A stretch of 6,577 bases of DNA, taken from the NCBI GenBank assembly GCA_041687755.1, contig JBDNJM010000004.1, positions 1-6,577 on the forward strand, written 5' to 3'. Every line of letters begins with the position of its first letter. Position 1 is the stretch's first letter. The stretch comes from JBDNJM01 sp041687755 (GTDB lineage Bacteria; Planctomycetota; UBA1135; GCA-002686595). Below are positions 6,283 through 6,577 of the stretch, one piece after another. The notes under the pieces were generated by a model. That model was not told the DNA's origin, made no database searches, and saw only the letters and a program-made list of their open reading frames with translations. A program made the position numbers and the translations under genes.

Positions 6283-6577
6283 TGATTCCACGGAAGTGGG
6301 GCGACCGAGACACGCCCTCTCGCGCGCAGGTGGTGCGCAAGGGGGTCGGGTCAAACGAAGCATGGTGAGATGGCGCTTGAGGCCATCAAATCCGCCCACG
6401 GGGCGAGGACCAGCTGGGAGGTCGCAAGGCTGACCAGGGGTTCGTGCAACGTGCGCCGGCGCAGGGAGCCGAAACCGGTTCTGGGGCAACCCGGGGCTGG
6501 GGTGTGTCGTGAGGCACAGAGCCGGGGGCTGACTTCCCTCGGAGACCTGGCGAGAACAGGAGGCGACGGTTCGCTTC
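6283..6577 (+). ncRNA. Candidate structured RNA (hairpin-dense segment), running off the window end
   Basis: About twelve small hairpins follow one another on the + strand. They include CCAC-GGAA-GTGG (6288-6299), GATGGC/GCCATC (6369-6387), CGCCC/GGGCG (6393-6405), GGTC/GACC (6420-6435), the 12-bp palindrome TGCGCCGGCGCA (6452-6463), GAGCCG/CGGTTC (6466-6481), GGG-GCAA-CCC (6483-6492), TGTGTC-GTGA-GGCACA (6503-6518), AGCC/GGCT (6520-6530), CCTG/CAGG (6546-6560) and GCGA/TCGC (6563-6574). Three carry GNRA tetraloops only in the + orientation, which favours an RNA read rightward. No protein frame is convincing here. GC-rich DNA forms short stems by chance, so this is tentative; I do not recognise a named RNA family. 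Confidence 0.25.

Noticed and set aside
6275..6433. Short frame on the + strand starting ATG 6275 (about 52 codons)
   Set aside because: Arg/Gly/Pro-rich product without motif or good ribosome site; the hairpin-rich nature of the segment argues for noncoding.

Overview
The window comes from a high-GC bacterium. It has an outer membrane: the gene at 1834-2856 has a signal peptide and a beta-barrel ending in phenylalanine. Third codon positions in the clear genes are strongly G/C. Shine-Dalgarno sites are good for some genes (histone deacetylase-like, barrel) and absent for others (carbamoyltransferase, sugar transferase). Phylum cannot be fixed from the sequence alone. Planctomycetota or a high-GC proteobacterial-type lineage would both fit; this is an impression, not a result.

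Layout, left to right. The tail of an unidentified gene ends at 125. After only 15 bases comes mscL (141-533, +), which lacks the part encoding its N-terminal helix and half of the first membrane helix. A strong UUCG-capped hairpin (567-604) separates it from a convergent histone deacetylase-family amidohydrolase (638-1570, -). A 263-base divergent spacer with several repeats leads to a secreted outer-membrane beta-barrel protein (1834-2856, +). This converges, with 19 bases between stop codons, on a polyprenyl-phosphate sugar-1-phosphate transferase (2876-3676, -). Divergent from it across 259 bases is a NodU/CmcH-family carbamoyltransferase (3936-5798, +). The last 779 bases hold no convincing gene. 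They are visibly less GC-rich at first, and end in a run of small hairpins on the + strand that may be part of a structured RNA cut by the window edge.

How the genes might work together: the sugar transferase normally loads the first sugar onto the lipid carrier for a surface glycan, and the carbamoyltransferase family adds carbamoyl groups to sugars or small molecules. Their head-to-head arrangement suggests, but does not prove, a carbamoylated surface glycan or glycosylated product. MscL (osmotic safety valve) and the deacetylase-like enzyme look like unrelated housekeeping or accessory neighbours.

I see no defence, CRISPR or recognisable mobile-element genes. The most unusual observations are the clean loss of the MscL 5' coding part next to an intact ribosome-binding site, and the hairpin-dense 3' end of the window.
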